Positions 10,821 through 21,409 of a stretch of DNA of 64,000 nucleotides are shown one piece after another. Below the pieces are notes generated by a model. That model was given only the letters and a program-made list of their open reading frames with translations. It made no database searches and was not told the DNA's origin. The translations under genes and the position numbers were made by a program. This DNA is from Plectosphaerella cucumerina (taxonomy: Eukaryota > Ascomycota > Sordariomycetes > Glomerellales > Plectosphaerellaceae): NCBI GenBank assembly GCA_020746995.1, contig JAGPXD010000003.1, positions 1,550,001 to 1,614,000 on the forward strand, in the 5' to 3' direction. Each line of letters starts with the position of its first letter. The stretch's first letter is position 1.

Positions 10821-10905
10821 TGTTGCTTGTGATGCCCTGTTGCTTGTGATGCCCTGTTGCTTGTGATGCCCTGTTGCTTGTGATGCCCTGTTGCTTGTGA
10901 TGCCC
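10821..10905. repeat. 17-bp minisatellite, five perfect units
   Basis: Five identical units TGTTGCTTGTGATGCCC run head to tail. A degenerate unit precedes them (from 10803) and further diverged units follow (to about 10925). The perfect core inside an otherwise decayed repeat tract indicates recent slippage expansion. Confidence 0.9.
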
Positions 10906-11689
10906 CAATGCTTTTAACGCCTGTAATACTGGCGATGCCCGTAAAGCCAGAATGCGCTGAAGCTTCCCCTTTCTCTCGATGTTTGCGTGCTTCTGGTCCT
11001 TGAGAGAGTGAAGAATGAAGGGGTTGTTCCAGCTCTGAAGCTGCCCCTGCCCGTGTTTCTTGTGCCGGTGTTGTGTGCTTGGAGACTCTTGTGGTTGGTC
11101 CAGCCAGCGTTGCCCGTGCCCGTGATGATTGAAATGCTTTGAAAACTTGTCGCTCGTCATCGTGAAGCTTTCGGAAAAGGGCCTTGATGCAGATTGATGG
11201 AGAAATTATATTGAGACCGTCAGACCTATGCCCGCTTGCGATGCTGCCGTGAATGTGCTGCTGGTAGCGATTGAGGTCGAAGTTTGTCGAAGATTCGCCA
11301 GTTTCTTCTCTGCCCGATGAGGCATACCCGATGCTCTTGTGATTGAAAGAGCTTTGTTGCCTTTCCGAGAAATTGCCGCATATTCGGTGGTCTCACCGAC
11401 TCGGCCGATGCCCAAAAAGCCCCTGGTGGTGATTTTGCCCCGTGCTGTGCAGTGATTGTTGACGATGAAGTGCGTTGAAACATGAAGAAGTGCCTGTTGT
11501 GCCAGGATGAGGTGCAGTGCGTTCGTCCATGGCCTCCGAGTGTGGACACCAGCCGGCTGCTCTGAAAGACACAGGGGTTGTGGCCTTGTGAGAGATTCGA
11601 GGTCCGAAACCAGTGGGTTCGATTCCAGAAAAATGGGTCTCGAGCGGCCTCGGCTGTTGGAAGCCAAAGTGGTCGCCATGCCAACCTGG

Positions 11690-11742
11690 AAGAGAGAGAG
11701 AGAGAGTGTGTGTGTGTATGTGCGTGTGTGCGTGTGTGTGTG
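11690..11742. repeat. Compound (AG)n(TG)n microsatellite
   Basis: An (AG) run of about 8 units passes directly into an imperfect (TG) run of about 18 units with A or C interruptions. This is ordinary simple-sequence DNA; no gene function is implied. Confidence 0.9.
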
Positions 11743-12239
11743 AAGTAACTTCGCCTTGACTTGTTGAAGAATGGGTGTTGTGCAGGGTCTCGTGACAAAT
11801 GAGACCTGCGGATGGACGGCAAACGGGGAGAGAGTTGGTGACCCCGGGGGATGTTGTGTGATGATGTATCCCTGTCGGAAGCGTGTATTGATTGCTCCGA
11901 CTTCTCGCGTCAGTTCGTTCCGTTGGAACTTAACAGTCGACACCACGTGAAGGTGCGAGAAACGTCGACCTTTGCCGAGGTCCATCCAGCCAGGAGGCGA
12001 GTGGCAGCCGTGGGCAGAGTGCTTCTTGTACACTCAGCGTTGGCTTTGTCAGTTACTTGGGGGAGGCGGTGGTAGGGGGCGTGAGCCGCAGCTCGGGTGC
12101 TGGGCTCCTACCGGTTCGGCTATTTTCTTCACCGAACCAAAAAGACTTTCTGGTTTAGTCGGGACCAGAGAGGGGCGTATCGTAGTATCTTTACCGAGGC
12201 CTGCCCAGGGCTCAAGGTGGTGTCGGTCTTGGGGCTCGC

Positions 12240-14371
12240 TCAAACGTCGGCGGTCGAGCTGGACGTCTCGAAACGGCGGCGGCGGTACGCATTGGGAGGG
12301 ACCCGAATCTCCCCGTCACGACGGTTGTCGGCGATGATCCGCTGGTTTTCGCTCGACTCCGTCCACTCTTCAAAGTCTGGTCCGAATTTCTCTTCAAAAC
12401 CGTACTTGGTCGTGTCGTCGTAGTCACGCACGCGTTGCGGTTGCCAGAAGGGAATCCATGCCAGCCATGCAGGTCCCATGGCGTGCGTCCAGTTCTTTCG
12501 CCAGCTTCCCTGGTCCCAGGGACACGCAGGGGCCTCTCTGACGATGAATCTATCGGGAAGAGGGAGTGCCATGACGTAAATTCCGGGGTGCTTGCGCTCG
12601 TACCACGTCTCGTTTTTGAAGATCAGGTGGTGCAGCTGCATCTGGAGATTGTCGAAGAGGGTGCGGACGACCAAGATGCTTGAGACGACCATGATGCCGA
12701 CCGTGTACTTTTTGATGTCGGCGAACTCCGGCCGACTGGCGGCCCATGCAGTGACGGAGAAGACGTAGAGCGTGTAGGCCAGCAGGTACGTCATCGTGAG
12801 GATGTACGCCTTGATCGTGTGGAGGTAGACGAGCACGCCGATGTAGGAGCACCAATGGTCGTACAGAGGCAGACAGGTGTTGACGAGGGCATTCCCTCTG
12901 GGCCAGTATGCGTGGTACACCCTGTCTCCGCGTTGCTTGTCGGCATTCGGGCAGATCACATCTTCGCGTTTACACCTGTTGGCCACGGTGCGCGGGTGCC
13001 GATCCTTGGTCTGGAGATTGAGGGGGCCGAGATTGTTGGCGAATTCGGGCGAGCATTGCTGCCATCGGAGAACGGGGGGCCTCAACCTGAGGAAACGACG
13101 GGCCTTTGTCGCGTACCAGGCTTCGAATCGGGCGGAGACGAACGTGCCGAACAGCAGGGGGCGCAGCCAAACCGAGTGCGACATTTGGCCAAATGGCCTC
13201 CAGAATGGTGCGTGCATCCATGAGTAGTACCCTGTACGTTCAGAGTCAGTGTCTTTCTATCGATGGCGCCTTGGGGTTTGTTGGCAATCGAGGCGAGTCG
13301 CGCCACGAGGTAGAGTCTGAGTGAGCACAGAAAATGGCAAAAAGAATGGGAGAAAGAGGGGGCGTCATGGCAGAGGACAGATCTGAGCGAATCTGACCCT
13401 GTGCGGCCCCAACCCGTGCTGGCAAGAATGTCGCTGGTGGCAAAGACACTGGGTATGGCCTGACGCACAGTTCGCGCTTGTCAAGTGGGAGCGAGCGGGT
13501 GGCCATCATACAGCTCGCTCATGATGCGGCCTCGAGGCAGCACAATGTCGCTGGAAATGCGCTAGCACTGCTGCAGGACCGCTTGTACTCCTGCTGGAAC
13601 TCCGCAACCAGATACTTCTGACGGCGGGCCCTTGTTGCCTGAATGTTTCTCGACGCACTTGCGGAGCGTGTTGATGGCTTCGGAAAGCGTGTCGATACCT
13701 CTGCGGAGAGGCTAGTTGCCTCGCGACCCTCGGGGCCCTCGTCCGCCCAGGGCCCCAACTCGCGCTTGCGAGCAGGGAGCGGGTGGTCAAGAGTGCTAGA
13801 CTCTCCGTTGGCCCTAGACTCGGACAGAACTGATTGACTGCCACGGCTAGCCTCGGGCCTAACATTGGGAGGGTTGTACCGTTGGAGAGACCGGGCAAGC
13901 AGTTGGAGCGGGTTTTTGTTCGCGGGCAGTGCGGGCTTTGGCGGGAACGACTGACTAGAAGGATATACTTACATGCTGTGAGAATCGACGAGCCAAATCC
14001 GGACAGGAGGAGCAGCCAGACGGTGCAGAGACCGAGACCGAGGGACCGAGGGAGACCAGGCAGGGGAAACATGTCCTCGGCCAGGAAGAAACGGACTATA
14101 AAATTCGTTAGCTATGTCTCTTTCGTGACAATTCACGTAAGAAAGATCTCTTTCGCGAGAAACAACGTAAATCAGGGCCGTTTTCCGTATAAATACACAA
14201 AAGAAATGCTTGTTTCGTAGAGGTATACGTAAAAAGCAACTTACTGGTGATATTGTACATGACCATTGAGGAGAAAACCATATACATCATCAGGAGGACG
14301 AAAAGCGACCGCTCGAAGTAGTAGCAGCCGGCTTCCGCAACGCGGAGGGACTTAGCCCCGACTGCCTCCAT
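12240..14371 (-). CDS. DHHC-family palmitoyltransferase-like membrane protein with degenerate DHWC motif
   Basis: Three exons (14371-14245, 14095-13973, 13231-12240; phases 1 and 1) join into 413 residues. Four membrane segments are visible: residues about 23-41 (exon 1), about 58-78 (exon 2), and after the cysteine-rich region about 226-244 and about 260-280. The order of two segments, Cys-rich domain, then two segments is that of protein S-acyltransferases, which palmitoylate membrane proteins. The Cys-rich domain (about 177-211) keeps C177, the DR-x-x-H element and the catalytic Cys, but DHHC reads D208-H-W-C211, and most zinc-binding Cys and His are replaced (NADKQRGDRVYHAYWPRGN). It may be inactive or divergent. 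The 5' leader on this strand runs through GC-rich simple repeats at 14372-14560. Confidence 0.75.
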
Positions 14372-16064
14372 GGTCGTCGTCGGTGCCGGGGACGCGGGAG
14401 GGCGGGCGAGCGGCGGGCGGCGGGCGGACGGGCGGGCGATGGACGGACGGACAGAAAAAAAACCGGGCAGGCGGTCGGTCGATCGGTCGGTCGGTCGGCG
14501 GGCAACGGAAAAAAAGCGGCGGGCGGCGAGCGACGGGCGCTTTCGGGCACTGGAAGGGTGAAGAGAAAGGAGGGAAAAGAGGGAAAAGAAGAGAGGGCTG
14601 GGCGGGCTAGGTAAAAGGGCAAGGCAAGGCTTGGAATTCCACGTCCCTGAGGCAGGTACCGAGTGTGACCCCACCGCGTGGTTCATTCCTTCCTCTGAAT
14701 CGGGAAGGGGCGAGATTTTTTCCTGCCCTTATTGCCCGTGGAAGGAGCCTGCTTGCCTACCTGACATGGGTACCTGCCTGAGTTTTGGGAAGGCACTACC
14801 TCTGAACACTCGGTGTGGATCCATGGGCACACTGGCCGGCACTCGTTTTGGAGGCAAGCAGTGACGTGGAGTGGCTTCCCATGATAGTCTCCTGGGATGG
14901 AGATGATTCTGCAGCCCGGGACGGATTGAGAACAAAACAGATGACGACCATGTCACTCCAAGGGTTAATGAGCACGCGCTCGCATCGGGACTTTAGACCC
15001 TGACTGGCAATCTGAACCTCGAGGATGATGTATTTTTTATGCAATGCGGCAGTCCCGTGGCTGTCAGTCTGTCACATGGGCGACTCAGGAGAGCCGTCCC
15101 GGGAACAATCTCGTCACACCAGCACGCCAATGGTGCGTGCATCTAGGTGTAGTAGCAGGTACAAGTCAGCAGACACAACAGCTTCAGCGAATCAACACGA
15201 TCATGACCGCTTCCCCGTGAATGGGAAGAGCTATATGCTCCTCTAGTAGAGCTTGGATTCAACACTAGACAGCACATTCTCTTTGAGTCCCAGTCGTGAC
15301 TGCCAACCTCATCGTGGCCTCCCTCGCAAAACTGCAGGTGCATTTAATCAGTCACAGAATCACTGTCGGACCATTTCTTCGGTAGGACTTTTGCTTGAAT
15401 TTAACAAATCGCCAGACATATGAAGAACAGAGCTGGCGATAGCATCTTATTTTTTGAACTGCAATGCAGGTGTGACAGTGTTCCGAGGGATGGTGTGAAG
15501 TTGGTGTCGGTGGCGCGCTGACTAAACACTCCCGCCACATTGTCCAGGAAGTTCAGCCACACCATGCCGCCAACGGAGTAGCCAAACGGATGCAGATTAG
15601 ATGGACGGTGCCGAAGAAACATATCCCATTGAGGGAGAATTCAATTGATGTATCTTAGAGCTGTACTGAATCCTTCGAACCGAATGCTTGAAGTCGGCGC
15701 GCCATCGCTGTACCATCCCTCGGTGTCTTGCCACCCCCTTTTGTCTGGCACCAAGAAAAAGCGGGCCTGGAGAACCTCTGACAACCTGGGCACCACAACT
15801 CACCACTAGATTACAGACTCGGACTTTACCTCTGCCTGGACGGCGACGCTGGTAGGGCCCTCGAGGCGTGTGGTAATAGTGTCGTAGGAAGAAGCGGAGC
15901 AGAAGATGCTGCCGCTTTTGATTGTGATGGTGCCGCTGGCCTGGTCGTGGAGGATGGAGTACAATTTTGCTGCAAGGTGGTGATTCTGTTGATATGAACC
16001 GGGAAAATCCTCCGGAAGACTGTCGCATTGACACCCGTGAGCAACCCTTTCTAGCATCGGAGCC
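14372..16064. other. Intergenic region with GC-rich simple repeats, no gene recognised
   Basis: At 14385-14520 the plus strand is a run of GGGCGGGC and CGGT/CGGA simple repeats, with CGGT tetranucleotides at about 14472-14499. Its G-runs could form quadruplex structures in the leader or promoter of the minus-strand DHHC gene. The remaining sequence to 16064 shows no domain-bearing frame and should contain the 3' UTR of arsM near its right end. Confidence 0.45.
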
Positions 16065-16707
16065 TCATGAAGCCTGGTTCGTACGACCAAGTAGGGAGCA
16101 ACGATTCACGGTAGGAGGGTTCTCCGGCGAGGATGGCTTGACGGCGTAGATCTGAAAGGACCCTTCATGTTTGCATATCAGCTTTTGACGATCAAGCCAA
16201 CTTGTCTAGATGGACCTAGATGGAAATACATACCTGCCCAGTCGTTCAGATCTCCAATGTCCAGACGAGCACTGTCATCTGTTGCTCCGGACATGGAGGC
16301 AGGTGACTGCCCGCAAGCCGAGGGCTTCCCAGTGCCACTTGAAGTCTTGGTGTCTCCGCAACAGCTGGCCTGACCGTCAACTGTAGAGAGATATACATTC
16401 AAGTCGACTTTGCCGCCAATGATGAATACATCTGCGGAAAGAAGAACGACTGGTCAGTTGAAATGTCATCAAACGGAAAACTCGAGCCATGCATCACTCA
16501 CCGTGAAACCCGGCCGTGGTAAGGAAGGTCCTGTAGTCGCTGGCCAAGCCAGCTCCGGCGATACACCCGACGTAGAGAGCCATGTTCCGTCGCATCTCTT
16601 CAGTGAGCTCCCGTTTGGCTAGGATGTCGCTTATGGCAAGCCGGCCGCCGGGCTTGAGGAGGCGAAACATCTCGTTGAATGCTTGCTGCTTCTCGGAAGC
16701 TGGGACA

Positions 16708-16739
<32 letters not shown>

Positions 16740-17212
16740 GGCGGTGTTGTCGGGAAGCGGAACCGCGGTGATGGCGGCCTCGACAAATTCGGTATTGGAT
16801 GCAGTCTCCGTCACCCTGCTGGCGTTGGCCTGGGCTTTTGCAATCATGTTTTTGTTCATGTCGACGCCGATTGCCTTGCCGGTCGGGCCGACGCGCCTTG
16901 CAGCTGTGAAGACATCAAAGCCAGCTCCAGAACCGAAGTCAATGACGCATTCTCCCTGTTGACCGTTGTCATGATTAGAAGAAACTTCTTCTGCGAATGG
17001 ATGCATAGGAAGACACGTACTTGTCTCAAGTTGGCCAGAGGGAAGGGGTTCCCGCAGCTCAATCCGAGGTTGGCACCATCCGGAATGGCGGCGAGCTCAT
17101 CTTCCGTGTACCCAAAAGCCTTTGCGGCCAAGTGTTCGTGCTTGCCTGTGGTACTCCTGGTCACGGAGCCATACCGCTCGTTGACTTGATCGTAGATTGC
17201 GCTCGAATCCAT
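16065..17212 (-). CDS. arsM: Arsenite S-adenosylmethionine methyltransferase
   Basis: Four exons (17212-17021, 16955-16502, 16431-16234, 16162-16065) join in frame to 313 residues. ArsM transfers methyl groups from SAM to As(III), giving methylated and volatile arsenicals in the cytosol. The SAM-binding motif I is clear (VIDFGSGAGFD, residues 68-78) with VDMNKNM as motif II. The three cysteines required in characterised ArsM proteins sit in their expected contexts: C53 (GLSCGNP), C143 (SNCVINLV) and C195 (YVGCIAGA). The C-terminus ends IYAVKP plus a short tail, and a Cys-rich patch (SCCGD) precedes it. The last acceptor is GAAG; other choices break the frame. The gene is divergent to the bZIP gene, which suggests shared control by arsenic. 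Confidence 0.92.
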
Positions 17213-17721
17213 GATGGTTCTTGCTCCGACAGCTCTCGCGGTGGGTGTGGCCTGGCTTGGAATTCGCGTCAATTGATGTCTGGAGATCGCAGCGGAACAT
17301 AAATACTCGGAGGCTCTGATTGACCCAATGGGCGCGTTTGTTGAAGGGTCGGAATTCGATGACAAACTGGCAGCATGTGGCGATGGTCAGCTCTTGGGCA
17401 TCTTGCCTAACACGGAAGTCGATATGTCACCGAGCGGGGTCGAAGGCTTCGAAGCCGGTGGAGGTGCAACACGCCAATCATGCAAGGCATGCATTTTGCT
17501 TCTCCGGGAGGAGAAAAGAAGAAGACGAATTGGACGAACGCAGGAAGCTCACGGTACTGTCTGGCAATCTCGCCGTGGTCCAAGGCCGTGTCCAGTGAAG
17601 TGGGCATCCATGCAGTGGTGGCAGCCTGCAGGTGGTGGGTGCCAGAATCTGACTAGTAGAAGCCTTCAAAGTTCAAAGTTCCCGATTTCTCCCCCTCAGG
17701 TCACCACAGATCGAACCATCG
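17213..17721. promoter_or_regulatory. Divergent promoter region arsM / bZIP
   Basis: About 500 bp lie between the two start codons, facing outwards, and must contain both promoters. I found no perfect Yap-type palindrome (TTACTAA or TTAGTAA) or TATAAA by eye. Head-to-head placement of a regulator and an arsenic methyltransferase suggests co-induction; this is inferred from layout only. Confidence 0.5.
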
Positions 17722-18636
17722 ATGACATCCTCCCCGCAGAAGCACCCGACATCGACCACGATGACGCATGAGACAAGCGAACAACTAGCGACTCGACCCC
17801 GACGCAGCAAGACCAAGGTGTCGCCGCAGCACACCCTGGAGAGGGTCCGCAACAACCAACGCCTACACCGCGCGCGACGAGCCGAGTACGTCGCAACCCT
17901 GGAGCGAGAGCTTGCCGAAGCAAAGAGAAAGATTGAGAGCCTCAAGAGCCAGCTCTGCGCAGCGAACGAAGAGCTAGCGCAGCGCTGTCATCGATCGCAA
18001 GGCACACCTGCCATCACGTCGGCCACTGTTCCATTATCCATTGACGATGGGGCGCTCACTCCGTGGTCGCTGATTCAATCATTCGATCCTCTGGCCGGCA
18101 TCGCACCTTCTCAAGTGGAAGAGCACAACACCCTCGCAGTCGCCACCGCTCCTGCGGGAGAGGACATGACGAACAACATCGCGAACTTGGCCACTGCACC
18201 CATTCCATACATCGCACCTCCTACCTGGGATTCGGACTTCGTAATTGACATCGGAGAATCAATTGATAACATTGATCCGAGCATATTTCTATTCGAAACA
18301 CAACCTCTTGACCAATTCCCGACCGAGGCTGTGGCGTCTGCTGGATGTTGTCAAACATCAACCGACCAGAGATCTCTCCAAGACCTCACTGCCCTCCCAC
18401 CAGCAGCTTCTACAGAGGCCATCCCCCCCAGCACGAAGCCAAGGGACGGAGCGACCCTACTCTGTTCAGAGGCGTTTGGCCTCGTGGCTCGATACAACTC
18501 CAAAGGCCTCAGCGCGGTGGACGTAGCCACGTGGCTTTGGCAGGGGTTTCGTGCATCCGTTGACTCGGGAGAAGGGTGTCGGGTCGAGGCAGGGCTGGTG
18601 TTCGGGCTATTGGCATTCATCAGCGTCGAGCAATAA
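17722..18636 (+). CDS. bZIP transcription factor, putative arsenic-cluster regulator
   Basis: An intronless 304-residue protein. A bZIP domain lies near the N-terminus: the basic region is RVRNNQRLHRARRAEYV (about residues 33-49), followed by a leucine-zipper-like helix (LERELAEAKRKIESLKSQL). This basic region fits fungal Yap/AP-1-like bZIPs of the NxxRxxRARR type. The C-terminal half contains Cys residues (a CC pair near residue 211 and another Cys near 250) that could sense thiol-reactive As(III), as proposed for yeast Arr1/Yap8; this is an inference from family behaviour. A second in-frame ATG 13 codons downstream is an alternative start. The position inside the arsenic island, divergent from arsM, supports a role as its activator. 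Confidence 0.8.
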   Translation: MTSSPQKHPTSTTMTHETSEQLATRPRRSKTKVSPQHTLERVRNNQRLHRARRAEYVATLERELAEAKRKIESLKSQLCAANEELAQRCHRSQGTPAITSATVPLSIDDGALTPWSLIQSFDPLAGIAPSQVEEHNTLAVATAPAGEDMTNNIANLATAPIPYIAPPTWDSDFVIDIGESIDNIDPSIFLFETQPLDQFPTEAVASAGCCQTSTDQRSLQDLTALPPAASTEAIPPSTKPRDGATLLCSEAFGLVARYNSKGLSAVDVATWLWQGFRASVDSGEGCRVEAGLVFGLLAFISVEQ

Positions 18637-18816
18637 CTTCATGTCGTGGCACACGAGAAGTTCGCGATGATTGAGATCACCATTCAGGTTGACTGCTGCG
18701 GTCTGCTGGCATTTTATTGCTTGTGGAAAAAAAGGGCAAGCCTAGACCAAAATTTCACCCTTCAACAAGATAATGACTTGCTTGCCAGTCCTTCAAGCCC
18801 AGAACGTCTGTCGCAT

Positions 18817-20267
18817 TTATGCAGGAGATGACTCGGGCCCTTGAACATGCCCAGGCCGCATTCCACCCGAAGTGGTCTCGAAAGACCATCGTCGAGCAAT
18901 CCATTTGACCAAGTACACCAGCGCCACTAGAACAGGGACTTCAATCAGCGGTCCAACAGTCGAAGCCAATGCTTGTGGGCTATCGGGGCCGAAAGTCGCA
19001 ACGGCGACCGCGATGGCCAATTCAAAGTTGTTGCTGGCGGCAGTGAAGCTCTGGGTTGCTGAAAGCGAGTACGTGTACCCGCATGCTCGGGCGGCGCAGA
19101 GAGTGACAAAGAAGATGACCAAGAAGTACACAAGCAGCGGCGCCGCGACTCGGACAACCGAGACGATCTGCTGCACAACCTGACGGCCCTGCGATGCGAA
19201 GAGGACCAGGATCGTGTACAGGAGACCGATGAGAGACCATGGCCCGAGGAAGCGCATAAAAACTTGGTCATACCAGCGGGCACCGGCAAGCCGACGGATG
19301 ATGAAGCGGGTGAGGACCGCGGCGCCGAGTGGAATTCCCAGGAAGACGGCAACGGACTTGGCGACTGTCGCATACGAGATGGTGCGAGCCTCGGAACTGT
19401 GGCCCATGACGGAGATGAAGAGCACCGCCATTGGAGCGTAGAGAATCATCTGCAGGAGCGAGTTGACGGCAACGAGGATGGCACAGTACTCGGCGTCACC
19501 GCCCGCGAGTCCATTCCAGATCAGAACCTGAGCAGGTGGGACAACCATGTCAGTATGATGAACCATGACGCGAAGGCAGAGGGGTGGCAAGGTTTCGAAC
19601 TGCGTGGGTGGATTCATACCATGGCAATACATCTGGCAAGTCCGACGAGAATGAGGCCTTCTCGGAGCCCTTCTTCATCGGGAAGAAATGCCCAAGCAAG
19701 AGCAAGCTGATTCAGCGCGTCAGTTTATACAGAGAACATGAGGGCAGGGAGTGTTGTTCAATCACCATGAAGAGGGGCGCGACAATCCAGTTGACGACGA
19801 CACTGAAGCCAATCTGCTTCCAAATGCCTCGATGGCCGAAGACATCGTGCAACGTCTCGTATCGAACTTTGCAGAGAATGGGGTACATCATGACCAGCAG
19901 ACCAATCGCTGCAGACGTCGCAAATATCAGTCGGCGTCCGATCTTTTCTTGGAGATTGCGAAGACCAGGGAGAGGCTTTCTTACCGATTGGAATGGATAC
20001 ATCGAAGAACTTGCCCTGCTGGAGGGCCGGACCAATCCCGGGAACGAAGTTGCCAAGGATGATGCCGATGGCCATGGCCAGAAGGATCCAAAGAGCAAGA
20101 AGCCTGTCCAGCCAGCTCAGCGCCTTGAAGGCGGAGGGTTCAGAGTGTGATGGCACACCATCGTCGAGTTGCGTAGCTGTGCTCGGTTCAACATCAGAAC
20201 ATAGCGGCGGTGCGTCCTGTCCAGCACCTGGCTTGGGGGATGGAGTCTTTTCTGTTCGCGTGGACAT
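18817..20267 (-). CDS. acr3: ACR3-family arsenite efflux transporter
   Basis: Four exons (20267-19985, 19908-19766, 19706-19620, 19527-18817) join in frame to 407 residues, the usual ACR3 length. About ten hydrophobic segments are visible, starting with LLALWILLAMAIGIILGNFVP. ACR3 expels As(OH)3 across the plasma membrane using the proton gradient. The hallmark conserved cysteine sits at residue 168 in LARCIAM, directly before VLIWNGLAGGDAEYCA, a signature of the family. The first 50 residues are a hydrophilic cytosolic tail. The start is the first ATG; an upstream GTG in frame was not used. Divergent to the arsenate reductase gene and convergent with the bZIP gene (180 bp apart). Confidence 0.93.
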
Positions 20268-20721
20268 TGTCACGAAGATTTGGAAGTAGAGGTGGAAAAA
20301 TGTGAGTTGAGTAAGGATGTCGATTTGTCGCTGGGATGGAAGACACGGAGCGCTTCATTCATAACCACCGTACTTGAGCCAGTCTGCAACGACAGCGAGA
20401 CATAAAAGAGACATAGAGGCAATGGTAATCCCTAAGACCAATCAACGCATGGCGGTGACACTCTCTTGCCAGGCTCCCAGATGATGCAGATTTTACCGCA
20501 ACGGAGTCCGTGTCTGACGAGGTGGGCAAGTGTGCCAATGAGGCGAAGGCAGTGACATGTCTCCTCCCAGCCCGACGCATGACCACCTGCACCGGGCGGG
20601 TCAGCCTAGTAGGCGTGGCCGGAGCACCCACCCCCCTCTTTCCGGGTTCCAATGCCTCGCTTATAAAAACCTGCCAGATCGACATTGGGTTGATTGAGAT
20701 TGAAGGACTTCTTGTTCCAGC
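20268..20721. promoter_or_regulatory. Divergent promoter region acr3 / acr2
   Basis: The 454 bp between the two start codons of the exporter and the reductase. A TATAAAA box lies at 20662-20668, about 55 bp before the acr2 start codon and on its strand. No equally good TATA is seen for acr3. The shared intergenic region resembles the shared ARR2/ARR3 promoter of Saccharomyces in layout. Confidence 0.6.
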
Positions 20722-21409
20722 ATGTTCCAGCGGGCCCTACTCAGTTCAAGAACAGCCTTTGTAAGATCCTCTGGCTTCCAGTCGACAAGATCCTCCCTCA
20801 GCGCAGGTCTCCAAATTTACGACATGGAAACCCCGAAGCCATGGCATGCTGCCTATCCAGCACCCAGAAATGCAGGCCCAGATGGCCTGACCTCGTCCCA
20901 GGTGCTGGACCTTCTCCGCCAACGTGCCGAAGACGAAGCACGTGGCCGGAAGAGCAACTTTGTTCTCGTCGACCTTCGTCGCAACGACCACCAGGTACAT
21001 GAATCAATCGTGGAGCTGCGCTTCGGGACTGATTCAGTGATTCTAGGGAGGTACTATTCGCGGATCCATCAACCTTCCCGCGCAGAGTCTTTATCCTTCC
21101 ATTCCCCAGCTTTACGACCTGTTCCGGGCTGCTGGTGTCCAAACCGTCATATGGTATTGCGGTAAGTAGCCCTCGGGATGTGTTGTGGTCAATCGAAGGT
21201 GCATCGCTGACTCATGGCTTGTAGGATCTTCCAAAGGGCGCGGTACGCGAGCGGCGGGGTGGTTCCAGGACCATATTCAAGATCGCCAAGACCATGAGAT
21301 GCAAAGTGTCATCTTGTCAGGTGGAATCAAAGGATGGGTGGCTTCCGGCGACGAGTATGTGGCTTTTATGGACGGATTCGATGCGGCCGAGTGGGAGCAG
21401 CAGCAGTAG
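20722..21409 (+). CDS. acr2: Arsenate reductase, Cdc25/rhodanese-type (ACR2-like)
   Basis: Three exons (20722-20994, 21047-21161, 21225-21409) join to 190 residues. It is a rhodanese/Cdc25-like phosphatase-fold domain with the catalytic loop C129-GSSKG-R135 (CX5R), preceded by VIWY. ACR2 enzymes reduce arsenate to arsenite using this cysteine with glutathione and glutaredoxin, feeding the ACR3 exporter. Other family signatures are LVDLRRNDH at about residue 87 and GGTIRGSINLPAQSL. A basic, Ser/Arg-rich N-terminus (MFQRALLSSRTAFVRSSGF) resembles a mitochondrial presequence; initiation at the internal METPKPW codon would give a cytosolic form. The active-site loop is split by the second intron. 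Confidence 0.9.

Larger units (their letters stand above)
9398..12239. other. Intergenic tract with degenerate internal duplications and microsatellites
   Basis: No credible gene. From about 10300 to 11110 the plus strand is full of imperfect GATGCCC/GTGCCCGT phrases. Two segments, about 10430-10560 and 10930-11070, share a common skeleton (AATGCsCTGAAGCTTsCCCT, later GAAGCTGCCC and CCGTGTTTCT), pointing to an old tandem duplication. On the minus strand these give matching peptide fragments (KHMRTMKEGKLQGILA versus KHANIERKGKLQRILA) in different frames, so a decayed repeat-protein gene is possible. The 17-bp array and dinucleotide runs inside this stretch are listed separately. Confidence 0.5.

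Noticed and set aside
10525..11160. 211-codon minus-strand frame in the repeat tract
   Set aside because: It is translated minisatellite and decayed duplicate; the related copy lies in another frame, so it is not a maintained protein.
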